Assembly: GCA_016192105.1 (NCBI GenBank)
Contig: JACPUV010000031.1
Coordinates: forward strand, 35,101-99,100
DNA: 64,000 nt
Origin: Sphingobacteriales bacterium
GTDB lineage: Bacteria > Bacteroidota > Bacteroidia > Chitinophagales > Chitinophagaceae
Direction of reading: 5' to 3'
Positions 53,194 through 61,500 of this stretch are shown piece after piece. Under the pieces are notes generated by a model, which had not been told where the DNA came from, did not search any database, and was given only the letters and a program-made list of their open reading frames with translations. Position 1 is the stretch's first letter; each line of letters begins with the position of its first letter. The position numbers were made by a program, and so were the translations under genes.

Positions 53194-53475
53194 GCGATTT
53201 TTTCACAATCCACGCCCTACGGGGTGGGGTCATGTTTGCGGTTTGATTGTTTGTTACCGATAATGCACCGCTGCGGGGTGGGAGGGTGGTTGGGTTTTGG
53301 GCCTCGGGCACAATCCACGCCCTACGGGGTGGGGTCATGTTTTCGGTTGGTTTGTTACCGATAATGCACCCCTACGGGGTGGGGTCATGTTTTCGGTTGG
53401 GTTGTTACCGCTAATGCACCGCCTACGGGGTGCCAAGGTTATTTTGCATGGTTCGGGAAATACAAAATCGTTTCC
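53194..53475. repeat. Right REP cluster
   Basis: Five direct REP units with the same palindrome in order B-A-B-A-A, in the same orientation as the left cluster. It ends with CCAAGGTTATTTTGCATGG and AAATACAAAATCG (53432-53474), matching the tail of the left cluster. The two clusters therefore look like a duplication flanking the RAYT gene. Confidence 0.85.
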
Positions 53476-53519
53476 AGTCCGTTGGGTGTAATAGGGGTAG
53501 CAAAAATGTGTTAAGGGAT

Positions 53520-53690
53520 TAACGCGGCACCCTTTAGGGGTGTATTGTGGATTTTCCCCGTTAATGGCCCCCCAATGAGATGGGACCCCGAAATGGTTGT
53601 TTTGTTCTCCACGCCGTAGGGGTGTATTATGGGCAACATAAATGTGTAAACGGATTATCGCCGCACCCTGTAGGGGTGCATTGTGGAAAT
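53520..53690. repeat. Inverted REP units, right side
   Basis: Three units in opposite orientation: GCACCCTTTAGGGGTGTATT (near 53530), CACGCCGTAGGGGTGTATTA (near 53609) and GCACCCTGTAGGGGTGCATT (near 53663). They mirror the inverted units on the left side. The stretch 53126-53754 has no gene. Confidence 0.7.
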
Positions 53691-53725
53691 AAAATAAAAA
53701 AACCGGAGCAGTTGCCCGCCCCGGT
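53687..53725 (-). terminator. Intrinsic terminator of the YceI-like gene
   Basis: On the minus strand ACCGGGGC (53725-53718) pairs with GCTCCGGT (53709-53702), one wobble, followed by a T-rich tract. It lies about 30 bases after the stop codon. Confidence 0.75.
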
Positions 53726-53754
53726 CTCTATGTCAGATTAACATTGCCTGTTTA

Positions 53755-54300
53755 TTATTTCAGCTCTGCACTCACGGTGATCTTCGGCTCGGGGGCAATT
53801 TTACCAGCCTCGATCGGAGCGCCGGTGATACCATAATCAGCCAGTTTAATGCTGAAAGAACTGCTGGCAGTCAGTGAACCGGCTTTTACTTCAAAGGTGG
53901 CCGTCGTGCTGAGTGGTTTGGTCACATCCCTTATGGTCAGTTCACCGGATACCGGCACGGTATAGGTACCGGGTTTGTCAAATTTTACTTTAGAAAGATC
54001 GGTGATCTTGCCCATGAAAGTGAATACGGGAAATTTGGCGGAGTTCATCCATTTTTCACCGTTAAAATGATTCTGGATCATTTCATTGGTAAAGGCAAAA
54101 TTCTTAACGGCTGCTTCAAAACCAATTTCACCCGTTTTTGTATTTACTTCACCCACCACGGTTTTGTTATCCGCTTTGGGCAAAGCGTCTTTGGAAGTGG
54201 TGGCGTCAAAAGAGACGGTTGCGGAAGTGGTTTTCCGGGTCTGTGCAAAAGCCATAGCCGACATCGCAACCAGGGAAAGGATCAGGAATGATTTCTTCAT
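53755..54300 (-). CDS. YceI-like periplasmic protein
   Basis: A 181-residue protein with signal peptide MKKSFLILSLVAMSAMAFAQ. The mature part has the YceI lipocalin-like barrel: TSATVSFDATTSKDALPKAD, FNGEKWMNSAKFPVFTFMGK and GELTIRDVTKPLS, ending with ADYGITGAPIEAGKI. YceI proteins bind polyprenoid lipids in the periplasm; the ligand here is unproven. It lies 32 bases downstream of the membrane protein gene at 54333. Confidence 0.87.
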   Translation of the reverse strand: MKKSFLILSLVAMSAMAFAQTRKTTSATVSFDATTSKDALPKADNKTVVGEVNTKTGEIGFEAAVKNFAFTNEMIQNHFNGEKWMNSAKFPVFTFMGKITDLSKVKFDKPGTYTVPVSGELTIRDVTKPLSTTATFEVKAGSLTASSSFSIKLADYGITGAPIEAGKIAPEPKITVSAELK

Positions 54301-54332
54301 GTGTATAGTTTTTGTTTAGATTGATGACATTT

Positions 54333-55226
54333 TTATGGAAGAAGGGCCGACCGTTTAAACGTGATTACGGTGGCTTTCCGGAGCCGGCTGAAAATACCGC
54401 CACTGCAGGAGGCCTTGATCGAAACCGAATCACCCACCGCCAGTTTTTTTGCTTCAGCCACATCTTCGGCCTGGAAGTCGAAGATGGCATAGGAACCGGA
54501 TAGGGAGTCAATGAATTTCACGTTGAGGCTGCTGTCCGCTGGTTCCAGTTCGGCTACACGGCCTTTCACGAGCAGTATTTTATCCGTGTATTTTTTATTG
54601 GCCGCACTGTCATTTCCCGCGAACTCACGGATAAGATCAACCGCATTTACCGTGTACTCCGCTTTGCTGGAAGCCGTATTGGAAAAAGTGGAGGTTTCCA
54701 GCTGGTTTTTGATAAAACGGTACGAGGAGAAAGCGAGGGCCGGTCCGATAAGGATCCAGGCAACCTTGGAAATACCATGTCCCGGCCGGCTGCTCCATAT
54801 AAACAGGACGGCGGCGGCGGCGGACAGGTAGAGCGAAGGCTGTAAGAGCCCGGTCAGGCTTTTACCCACCCCCAGGTCCAGCAGGGTATTCGAGAATACA
54901 ATATATACGGTTACGAGTGACAGGTTGAGTGCCCCGGCAGCCGCGGCGATCAGGGCTGTTTTTTTACCCCGGGTATAGCCCCAGGCGGCCAGGATCACGA
55001 GTACCGGTATCAGCCAGAACAGGTAGAAACTGAAACTGAACTGGGGGTAGGGGTTCTCCAGCCCGAATTTATCCGCGGAAGTGGCAAAAAAGCTGCCGTC
55101 AGGCAGGGCCATGCCGGAAAGCGGACTGTCTTCCCATTTTACCCAGGGAAGAAAGAAGCTGACCAGCAGCAGGGCTGCGGAAAGCAGGTGCAGGGAATTT
55201 TTTGCGGGTTGGGTTGTTTGTGGCAT
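54333..55226 (-). CDS. Membrane protein with C-terminal OB-fold (tRNA_anti-like) domain
   Basis: A 297-residue protein. Residues 1-165 contain about five hydrophobic helices (HLLSAALLLVSFFLPWV, FSFYLFWLIPVLVILAAWGY and others). Residues about 190-297 resemble the tRNA_anti-like OB fold (TVNAVDLIREFAGNDSAANK, KYTDKILLVKGRVAELEPAD, VGDSVSIKASCSGGIF). The OB domain probably lies on the periplasmic side; its ligand is unknown. Followed by the YceI-like gene. Confidence 0.7.
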   Translation of the reverse strand: MPQTTQPAKNSLHLLSAALLLVSFFLPWVKWEDSPLSGMALPDGSFFATSADKFGLENPYPQFSFSFYLFWLIPVLVILAAWGYTRGKKTALIAAAAGALNLSLVTVYIVFSNTLLDLGVGKSLTGLLQPSLYLSAAAAVLFIWSSRPGHGISKVAWILIGPALAFSSYRFIKNQLETSTFSNTASSKAEYTVNAVDLIREFAGNDSAANKKYTDKILLVKGRVAELEPADSSLNVKFIDSLSGSYAIFDFQAEDVAEAKKLAVGDSVSIKASCSGGIFSRLRKATVITFKRSALLP

Positions 55227-55340
55227 CTGACTGCTTTAAACGATCCGAAACACGTTAAGGTTGCGAATCGTTCCGCAAATATACAATGTTTAAACATTGA
55301 AATAATTTTTTTGTGTGAAATATTTGTGAAAGGGGGCGAA

Positions 55341-55368
55341 TGTCGGGTGTGAACTGTCAGGTGTGGGG
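55341..55368. repeat. Heptamer array 6
   Basis: Four contiguous 7-bp units: TGTCGGG, TGTGAAC, TGTCAGG, TGTGGGG, the same family as array 5. Located about 95 bases beyond the recA stop, past its terminator. Confidence 0.65.
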
Positions 55369-55392
55369 CTTAAACCCTTCCCGTTCGCTAAC

Positions 55393-55429
55393 AATGAAAA
55401 AAGCTGTTTCCCGGAGGAGACAGCTTTTA
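55393..55429 (-). terminator. Intrinsic terminator of recA
   Basis: On the minus strand AAGCTGT (55426-55420) pairs with ACAGCTT (55407-55401), followed by a T-run. It lies about 35 bases after the recA stop codon. Confidence 0.75.
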
Positions 55430-55463
55430 CTTACTAACCCATTAAACTTATAGAGAATCAGGC

Positions 55464-56495
55464 TCAGGCCGTCTGCATTTCTTTGATCTTCTCCCTGATC
55501 TTACCTTCAATTTCTTTGGCCAGTTCCGGGTTGTCCACCAGTAACTGCTTCACCGAATCACGTCCCTGTCCCAGTTTATCATTATTATAGCTGTACCAGC
55601 TGCCGCTTTTTTGTACAATGCCCAGCTCCGTACCCATATCAATGATCTCCCCGTTTTTGGAAATGCCCTCGCCAAAGATGATATCAAATTCAGCCGCCCG
55701 GAAAGGAGGTGCCACTTTGTTTTTCACCACTTTCACTTTTACGTGGTTACCAATCGCCTCATCCCCGTCTTTTACCTGCTGGGTCCGGCGAATATCGAGG
55801 CGCACAGAGGCATAAAATTTTAACGCATTACCACCGGTAGTTGTTTCGGGGTTCCCAAACATTACCCCGATCTTCTCCCTTAACTGGTTAATGAAAATAC
55901 AGATGGTATTTGTTTTAGCGATCGTAGCGGTCAGTTTCCGGAGGGCCTGGCTCATCAAGCGGGCATGGAGCCCCATTTTACTGTCGCCCATTTCCCCTTC
56001 CAACTCACTCTTGGGAACCAGGGCGGCCACGGAGTCGATCACCACCACATCCAGCGCACCGGAAAGAATCAGGCGGTCGGCAATTTCCAGGGCCTGCTCG
56101 CCATAGTCCGGCTGAGAGATCAGCAGGTTATCCACATCCACCCCGAGTTTTTTTGCATAATTGCTGTCAAATGCGTGTTCCGCATCAATAATAGCACACA
56201 TCCCCCCTTTTTTCTGCGCTTCCGCGATCACATGGGTGGCGATGGTGGTTTTACCGGAAGACTCCGGTCCGTAGATCTCAACAACCCGGCCACGGGGAAG
56301 ACCCCCGATGCCTAAGGCCACATCCAGCCCGATAGAGCCGGTGGAAATGACTTCCTGTTCAACACCGGATTTTTCATTCATCATCATCACACTGCCCTTT
56401 CCGTAGTCTTTCTCAATCTTATCCATCGTAAGCTTGAGCGCTTTCAGTTTTTCAGAATTTGCTGACATATCGGTTGTTTTTTCTGTTTTTGCCAT
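55464..56495 (-). CDS. recA: Recombinase RecA
   Basis: The 343-residue recombinase has Walker [15 protein letters not shown], Walker B region [14 protein letters not shown], loop L1 [20 protein letters not shown] and loop L2 [20 protein letters not shown]. It drives homologous recombination and the SOS response. A short N-terminal extension ([15 protein letters not shown]) precedes the core. No LexA-like box is apparent upstream. Single gene with its own terminator. Confidence 0.98.
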   Translation of the reverse strand: MAKTEKTTDMSANSEKLKALKLTMDKIEKDYGKGSVMMMNEKSGVEQEVISTGSIGLDVALGIGGLPRGRVVEIYGPESSGKTTIATHVIAEAQKKGGMCAIIDAEHAFDSNYAKKLGVDVDNLLISQPDYGEQALEIADRLILSGALDVVVIDSVAALVPKSELEGEMGDSKMGLHARLMSQALRKLTATIAKTNTICIFINQLREKIGVMFGNPETTTGGNALKFYASVRLDIRRTQQVKDGDEAIGNHVKVKVVKNKVAPPFRAAEFDIIFGEGISKNGEIIDMGTELGIVQKSGSWYSYNNDKLGQGRDSVKQLLVDNPELAKEIEGKIREKIKEMQTA

Positions 56496-56708
56496 GTATC
56501 AAAGTTAGCGGATCGTTGTTCCGGTGATAAAAAATTAATTAACAATCAAAACTAAAACATTTAGCAAATAAAAACTAATAATTTTTGGATTATTTTTCCC
56601 GCCAAACCCGTTTTTTTTCTGCCGGGGCCTGGTGATTGGAACCAATTTACCCGGGGGAGGGTACGCGTAACCGGGATTATAGTGCTAATTTTTCAGAAAG
56701 TTTCTGTG

Positions 56709-59700
56709 ATGCGACTAAGGAGTTTATGGTTGTCCGGTTTATTCCTGCTTGGCAGCCTTCGGGATATTGCCCAGCAACCCCGGCTGGTATTGCCGGTTTC
56801 CAGTACCAATAAATTACAGGCGATGCTGCTGAGCCGGGATGAAAAATACCTGGCCAGTACGGACCTCGATGGGATGATAAAGTTCTGGGATGTGGCGACC
56901 GGGAAACTGATCCAGACCTTTTATCACCCGGGTGCCGTGGAGCTGGTGCTGAGCGCCGATACGCGTTATCTTATTTCCGGCAGTATGGACCATGAACTGA
57001 GGGTCTGGGACCTGGAAACGGGAGCCCTGTTCAAAACCCTGTCCCTGCACCAGACGGCGGTCTGTGCCCTGGCCATCAGCGCAGACGGGAGCCGGATGCT
57101 TTCCGGTGATCAGTCGGGTACCGTGGTGCTCTGGGAGATGAAAACCTGGGAACCCATCCGGGTCATTCAAACCAACGGGGGCTATATCGGCCAACTGGAA
57201 TTTGCGCATAAAGGATCCTGGTTTGCTATGGCCGCTGAAAAGAATATTTACCTGGTTCCTTTTGCGGATCAGCCTTACCGGGTATTAAAGGGACATACGG
57301 ATAAAGTACATTCCCTTGCGATTGCTGCCAATGATGAACAACTGCTCAGCGGTTCTTGGGACAATACAGCCCGGTTATGGGACCTGAGCAGTGGAAAAAC
57401 CCTGCAGGTTTTTAAAGGCCACACAAAATCTGTCTTTGACGCCATCTTCAGCCCGGATCAAAAAAAAGTACTGACAGCCGCCAGTGATAACAGTATCCGG
57501 ATCTGGGATATTCTCACCGGGAACTGTATGCAAACACTGACCGGGCACCGCGAATGGGTCACGAAACTCCGGTTTTCACCGGATGGTAATAAGCTGATCA
57601 GTATTTCCTTTGATAATACGGCCCGTATCTGGAACTACCCGGGCGGTCAGCTCCTGTACGAACTGAAAGGACATAAAGATGATCTCTATTATATTTCTAT
57701 TTTGAAGAAAACCGGGAAGGTATTGCTGGGATCCTATGATAATGATGTCAGCAGCTGGGATCTTCAATCCGGGAAAATGGATTTCTTTTTCGGGCTGCAT
57801 AACGAAAAGATCACATCGGTTTCCCTCTCAGCAAGCGGGCGCTTTGCAGCGAATACCTACCGGGACGGCCGTATAAAAATTATCGATCTCTTTACCGGTA
57901 AACTGGCCCTGAACATCAACGGGCACAGCGACTGGGCCACCAGTGCCGTGTTTGGTAACAGCGATTCATTGCTTTTTACTGCCGGTATAGATAATAGCCT
58001 TAAGATATGGAAACTGCCGGCGGGAGAATTACTGGCAGAAACCAGTGCGGATGCCGGTGTCGTTGACGCCAACCTGGAACTGAGCAGGGATGGCCGGCGA
58101 CTCCTGAGTTATGGCGGACAAAGCCTGTCTGTGTTCAACCTGGACAGGAACTCCCGTATCACAAAATCAGCCGGCGGTTCTATGTTTAATAAACCCGTTT
58201 TCAGCAATGACGGAAAATACCTTGCTGAAATATTTGAAGGGATGATCCGGGTTATGGATACGGATTCAGGAACCCTGGTCAACCAGTTTCCCATCAGTAC
58301 CCGCTTTCCGGGCAGCCTGTTTTTTTCCCCCGGTGATGAATACCTGCTTTGCACGGACAAAATACTGAAGGCCTTTCGAATTCAGCCCGGGGATACGGCC
58401 CTGGCAGCGGCTGCTTTCCAGTTCGGCAGCATACCGGTTTCCCGCGCAGGCTGGCTGAATGAAAAAAACAGGACCCTCCTGATAACGGACACGAGCAGAC
58501 GAATTTACAGGGCTGATTTTCCTTCCGGTGAGCCGGTCCTGATTTTCAGCCCGGATAAAAACAGCCTGTTGACGGAACAGGACCGTTATTTCCGCGACAT
58601 TATTCTCTCACCGGACGGGGAATACCTTGCCAGTTTTCATGCCGATTACTACCGGCTCTGGCGGTTTTCGGACGGGAAATGCATTGGCCGCTTCGACGGC
58701 GATCATTTACTTTTCCTGCCCGGCAGTACCCGGTTTGTCATAACCAACCGGGGCGCATTGGATATGTATGAAGCCAAAAGCGGGGGGCGGGTCTATACGC
58801 ATTTTATCGCGGGTGAAAAGGATTATATCGTAATGGACTCCCTGGGCCGCTTTGACGGGACGGAAGCCGCCCGGAAATACCTCTATTTTACCTGTGGCAA
58901 AGAGATCATTGAACTGGAAAGTGTAAAGGACCAGCTTTGGGTACCCGGGCTGGTGGACAGGATCATGCAGGGGGATACCATCAGCAGCCGGACCCTTGCT
59001 GAACTGGGTATTTGCGGGCTCACCCCGCTGGTGGACAAATATCCGCTGGAAACCGGCTATCGTTTTATCATTACCCCGCGGCGAGGAGGAATAGGTGAAA
59101 CCATTCTGCTGGTCAATGGAATTGAAGTGAAACGGTACAATCCCGGGCAACTGAAAAAAAAGGGTGAAAGCTATGAACTCAGCATCAGCCGGGAAGAATT
59201 GGGTGATCTGTTTATAAAAGGCCAGGAAAACCAGGTGGGCATTAAGTGCTACACAGCAGGTAATACGATTTCCTCCCGCGGCCTGATTGTCAGTGAGGAT
59301 AATAGCAAGCAATTCGCTGCCGCCCCCAACCTCTATGCGCTTATGGTGGGGGTGAGTGATTATAAAGGGAATGAGCTCGACCTGAAATATGCGGCCAAAG
59401 ATGCTTCGGATATTTCAGCTGCCGTGGCTGCTTCGGCCCGGAAACTGCTGAACACTGACGGGAAGGAACATGTATTTATGTATAACCTGACCACGGCGAC
59501 GCCCCGTTACCAGTTACCGGAAAAAAACCAGATCCAAAAAGTCCTGGCTGAGATCGGGAAAAAAGCCACTGCCAATGATATCCTCCTGATCTTTTTTGCC
59601 GGCCATGGGGTGATGGAAGGGGCGGATAAGCAATTTTATTTTTTGACGGCGGATGCCTCAAAGACCCTGGCAGCCGAAGCGGTGAAAGAGGTGGGGATCA

Positions 59701-60527
59701 GCACGGCGGAACTGACCGACTGGATCAGGCCCCAATCGGTGAAGGCCCAGAAGCGGATCCTGATCTTTGATGCCTGTAACAGCGGGCAGGCCATAAAGGA
59801 TTTTGTAAAAATGGGAGCGGGTGACCAGGGTTACCTGGCCGCGAGAAATGATGAGAAGGCGCAGCAGGTAAAAGTCATAGATAAGCTGAATGAAAAATCG
59901 GGCCTGTTCATTCTCTCCGCCTCCGCCAGCAACCAGAGTGCGTATGAAATGGGCCGTTATTCGCAGGGGCTGCTCACGTATTCCCTGCTCAAAGCGATCA
60001 AGCAGCAGCCGGATATCCTGGAGGAAGGGAAATACCTGGATGTTGGCCGCTGGTTTGCCGCCGCGGAGAAAAATGTAACTGAGCTCTCCAAAGAGAACGG
60101 GGCCCGGCAGGAACCGCAGATCGTTTCCACCACAAATTTCAATATTGGCCTGGTGGATGAGCAGGTGATGGCCGGGATTGTATTGCCCCAGGAAAAACCA
60201 TTGTTTGCCGCCAGCAATTTCCAGAACAGCGATGAAGCCATTGCCGATGATGATCTCGAGTTCAGTAAGCTGGTGAACCTGCAGCTGAATGACCTGGCCT
60301 CCCGTGGCTCACAAAGCAGTATTGTCTATGTGACCGCCACCAATTCCCCCGATGCGTATTATCTCAGCGGGCGGTATAAGGTGGAAGGAAAAAAAATCAC
60401 CCTCACCGTCAACCTGCGGCAGAAGAAGCAGGTGCTGCGGCGCTTTGAGCTGGAGGGGACAATGGATCAGCTGGAGGAGCTGGCGGGGAAGCTGGTGGAG
60501 ATAGGAACCGAAAACCCCAAACTCTAA
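56709..60527 (+). CDS. Exported WD40-repeat and caspase-like (C14) protein
   Basis: The 1272-residue protein starts with a signal peptide (MRLRSLWLSGLFLLGSLRDI). Residues about 30-650 contain many WD40 repeats (LLSGSWDNTARLWDLSSG, VLTAASDNSIRIWDILTG and others), forming one or two propellers. Residues about 874-1100 are a caspase/metacaspase domain with catalytic His966 (FFAGHGVMEG) and Cys1023 (IFDACNSGQ). The last 100 residues resemble a small alpha/beta domain (SIVYVTATNSPDAYYLSGRY). The propeller likely senses a partner and the caspase cleaves it. The stop TAA lies inside heptamer array 7. Start 56709 is chosen for the signal peptide. Confidence 0.88.
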   Translation: MRLRSLWLSGLFLLGSLRDIAQQPRLVLPVSSTNKLQAMLLSRDEKYLASTDLDGMIKFWDVATGKLIQTFYHPGAVELVLSADTRYLISGSMDHELRVWDLETGALFKTLSLHQTAVCALAISADGSRMLSGDQSGTVVLWEMKTWEPIRVIQTNGGYIGQLEFAHKGSWFAMAAEKNIYLVPFADQPYRVLKGHTDKVHSLAIAANDEQLLSGSWDNTARLWDLSSGKTLQVFKGHTKSVFDAIFSPDQKKVLTAASDNSIRIWDILTGNCMQTLTGHREWVTKLRFSPDGNKLISISFDNTARIWNYPGGQLLYELKGHKDDLYYISILKKTGKVLLGSYDNDVSSWDLQSGKMDFFFGLHNEKITSVSLSASGRFAANTYRDGRIKIIDLFTGKLALNINGHSDWATSAVFGNSDSLLFTAGIDNSLKIWKLPAGELLAETSADAGVVDANLELSRDGRRLLSYGGQSLSVFNLDRNSRITKSAGGSMFNKPVFSNDGKYLAEIFEGMIRVMDTDSGTLVNQFPISTRFPGSLFFSPGDEYLLCTDKILKAFRIQPGDTALAAAAFQFGSIPVSRAGWLNEKNRTLLITDTSRRIYRADFPSGEPVLIFSPDKNSLLTEQDRYFRDIILSPDGEYLASFHADYYRLWRFSDGKCIGRFDGDHLLFLPGSTRFVITNRGALDMYEAKSGGRVYTHFIAGEKDYIVMDSLGRFDGTEAARKYLYFTCGKEIIELESVKDQLWVPGLVDRIMQGDTISSRTLAELGICGLTPLVDKYPLETGYRFIITPRRGGIGETILLVNGIEVKRYNPGQLKKKGESYELSISREELGDLFIKGQENQVGIKCYTAGNTISSRGLIVSEDNSKQFAAAPNLYALMVGVSDYKGNELDLKYAAKDASDISAAVAASARKLLNTDGKEHVFMYNLTTATPRYQLPEKNQIQKVLAEIGKKATANDILLIFFAGHGVMEGADKQFYFLTADASKTLAAEAVKEVGISTAELTDWIRPQSVKAQKRILIFDACNSGQAIKDFVKMGAGDQGYLAARNDEKAQQVKVIDKLNEKSGLFILSASASNQSAYEMGRYSQGLLTYSLLKAIKQQPDILEEGKYLDVGRWFAAAEKNVTELSKENGARQEPQIVSTTNFNIGLVDEQVMAGIVLPQEKPLFAASNFQNSDEAIADDDLEFSKLVNLQLNDLASRGSQSSIVYVTATNSPDAYYLSGRYKVEGKKITLTVNLRQKKQVLRRFELEGTMDQLEELAGKLVEIGTENPKL

Positions 60528-60540
60528 ACCCCGAACCCTC
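60513..60540. repeat. Heptamer array 7, containing a stop codon
   Basis: Four contiguous 7-bp units: AACCCCA, AACTCTA, AACCCCG, AACCCTC, which are reverse complements of array 1 type units. The stop TAA of the WD40-caspase gene (60525-60527) spans units two and three. Confidence 0.75.
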
Positions 60541-60547
60541 CCCCCCA

Positions 60548-60751
60548 ACCAAAATCACCCCTTCCCTGCTTGTTTCACTCAAAACGGCTAAGTATATTCG
60601 TTTAGCACCTCTTTTTGCTTCGAGGCCTTGTCCTCTTCCCTTTTGATATTTTTTTTTGATGGATTGATGGGTATGGACATGGAGTAAGCTGTTCTTATGC
60701 AATAGCATGGGCATATACAAAGAGGATTGTTGTTGCGTAAAGCAAAATGTT
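60548..60751 (+). repeat. Long direct repeat, copy 1
   Basis: About 204 bases, from ACCAAAATCACCCC to AAAATGTT, closely similar to 61937-62137. Shared blocks include TAAGTATATTCGTTTAGCAC and GGAGTAAGCTGTTCTTATGC. Similarity stops exactly after AAAATGTT, where the cassette carrying the gene at 60790 begins (GTAGGC). There is no coding frame. Confidence 0.8.
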
Positions 60752-60758
60752 GTAGGCA
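60746..60758 (+). other. Cassette 5' boundary motif AATGTTGTAGGCA
   Basis: Thirteen bases before the gene at 60790, exactly complementary to TGCCTACAACATT at 61286-61298 after the gene. This is the pairing expected of an integron-like cassette, with the crossover at or next to GTT. Confidence 0.55.
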
Positions 60759-60789
60759 ATTAGACTACGACCATTTTAACTTCACCTTT

Positions 60790-61281
60790 ATGAAATATTT
60801 CTTTGCATTTCTATTTTGTTTGTCGCTGACACAGATATTCTGTCACAAAGGACATGCACAAATCGAAGCTCCTGCCTTTCAGGTTATAAAACCTCCAGCG
60901 ACGGCTGTTGTACCACACCATAAGGACAATTTAAAGCTGACATTAATTGTAGACAGCATTTTTATAGGGCAAAAAAAAATCATCCCACATTTCAGTATTA
61001 ACATGCCCATATCCTTTGAAAGTGACTACATCCAGGTAAAAGATAATTTGTATTTAAAGATTTTTATTGCTCGCAATCAAGAGTATGGAGCAAAGTTTTA
61101 TACATGGAAATGGGACTTTCTAAACAAAAAGAATGGAAAGTTCTATTCACAAGGTGTAAGCAGTTATGAAATGATGGACTTTAATGGAAGTATTGACGTG
61201 AACACTTCGCAGGGACATGGCGTAGGACTCGAAGACACACCTGAATATGTTATGTATTATTATCGATACAAACTCGAATGA
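60790..61281 (+). CDS. Exported hypothetical protein, integron-like cassette gene
   Basis: A 163-residue protein of unknown family with signal peptide MKYFFAFLFCLSLTQIFCHK (cleavage near GHAQ). The mature part is beta-rich (DNLKLTLIVDSIFIGQKKII, FISKD-like strands around YIQVKDNLYLKIFIARNQ). Clearly AT-rich against the core genes. It is bracketed by exactly complementary 13-base motifs and followed by a long attC-like hairpin, so I read it as a transferred cassette. The start at 60790 is fixed by the signal peptide. Confidence 0.7.
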   Translation: MKYFFAFLFCLSLTQIFCHKGHAQIEAPAFQVIKPPATAVVPHHKDNLKLTLIVDSIFIGQKKIIPHFSINMPISFESDYIQVKDNLYLKIFIARNQEYGAKFYTWKWDFLNKKNGKFYSQGVSSYEMMDFNGSIDVNTSQGHGVGLEDTPEYVMYYYRYKLE

Positions 61282-61286
61282 CAACT

Positions 61287-61485
61287 GCCTACAACATTGG
61301 GTTTGCTGCTATGCTGGCTGACAAATAAATCCTCATCTTCCTGTTCGCTATCGGCTGTAGTCCGGGCTTGACTTTTTTTACTCAACTTTTGTTGTTAACT
61401 TCAGCTTCAGTTTTTCAATTGGGCTGGGGCTCCGGGCTGACGAATATAATTGCCAGCACAGCAGCAAGCCCTGGCCGTTGTTGAA
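61287..61485 (+). other. attC-like recombination site between two cassette genes
   Basis: This 199-base spacer runs GCCTACAAC (61287-61295), a left arm GGGTTTGCTGCTATGCTGGC (61299-61318), a long centre, a right arm GCCAGCACAGCAGCAAGCCC (61452-61471) and GTTGTTGAA (61477-61485). The arms pair at 18 of 20 positions. Outer motifs end in AAC and begin with GTT, as integron R'' and R' do. The left arm and the following TGACAAATA also occur at 12728-12747 and 22974-22993. Confidence 0.6.
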
Positions 61486-61500
61486 ACTTTGTTCAAGCAT

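Noticed and set aside
52060..53475. Regular ~50-base repeats that resemble a CRISPR array
   Set aside because: The whole unit is repeated, not just a short repeat with unique spacers; unit types alternate, copies occur in both orientations, and a RAYT rather than Cas genes lies between them.
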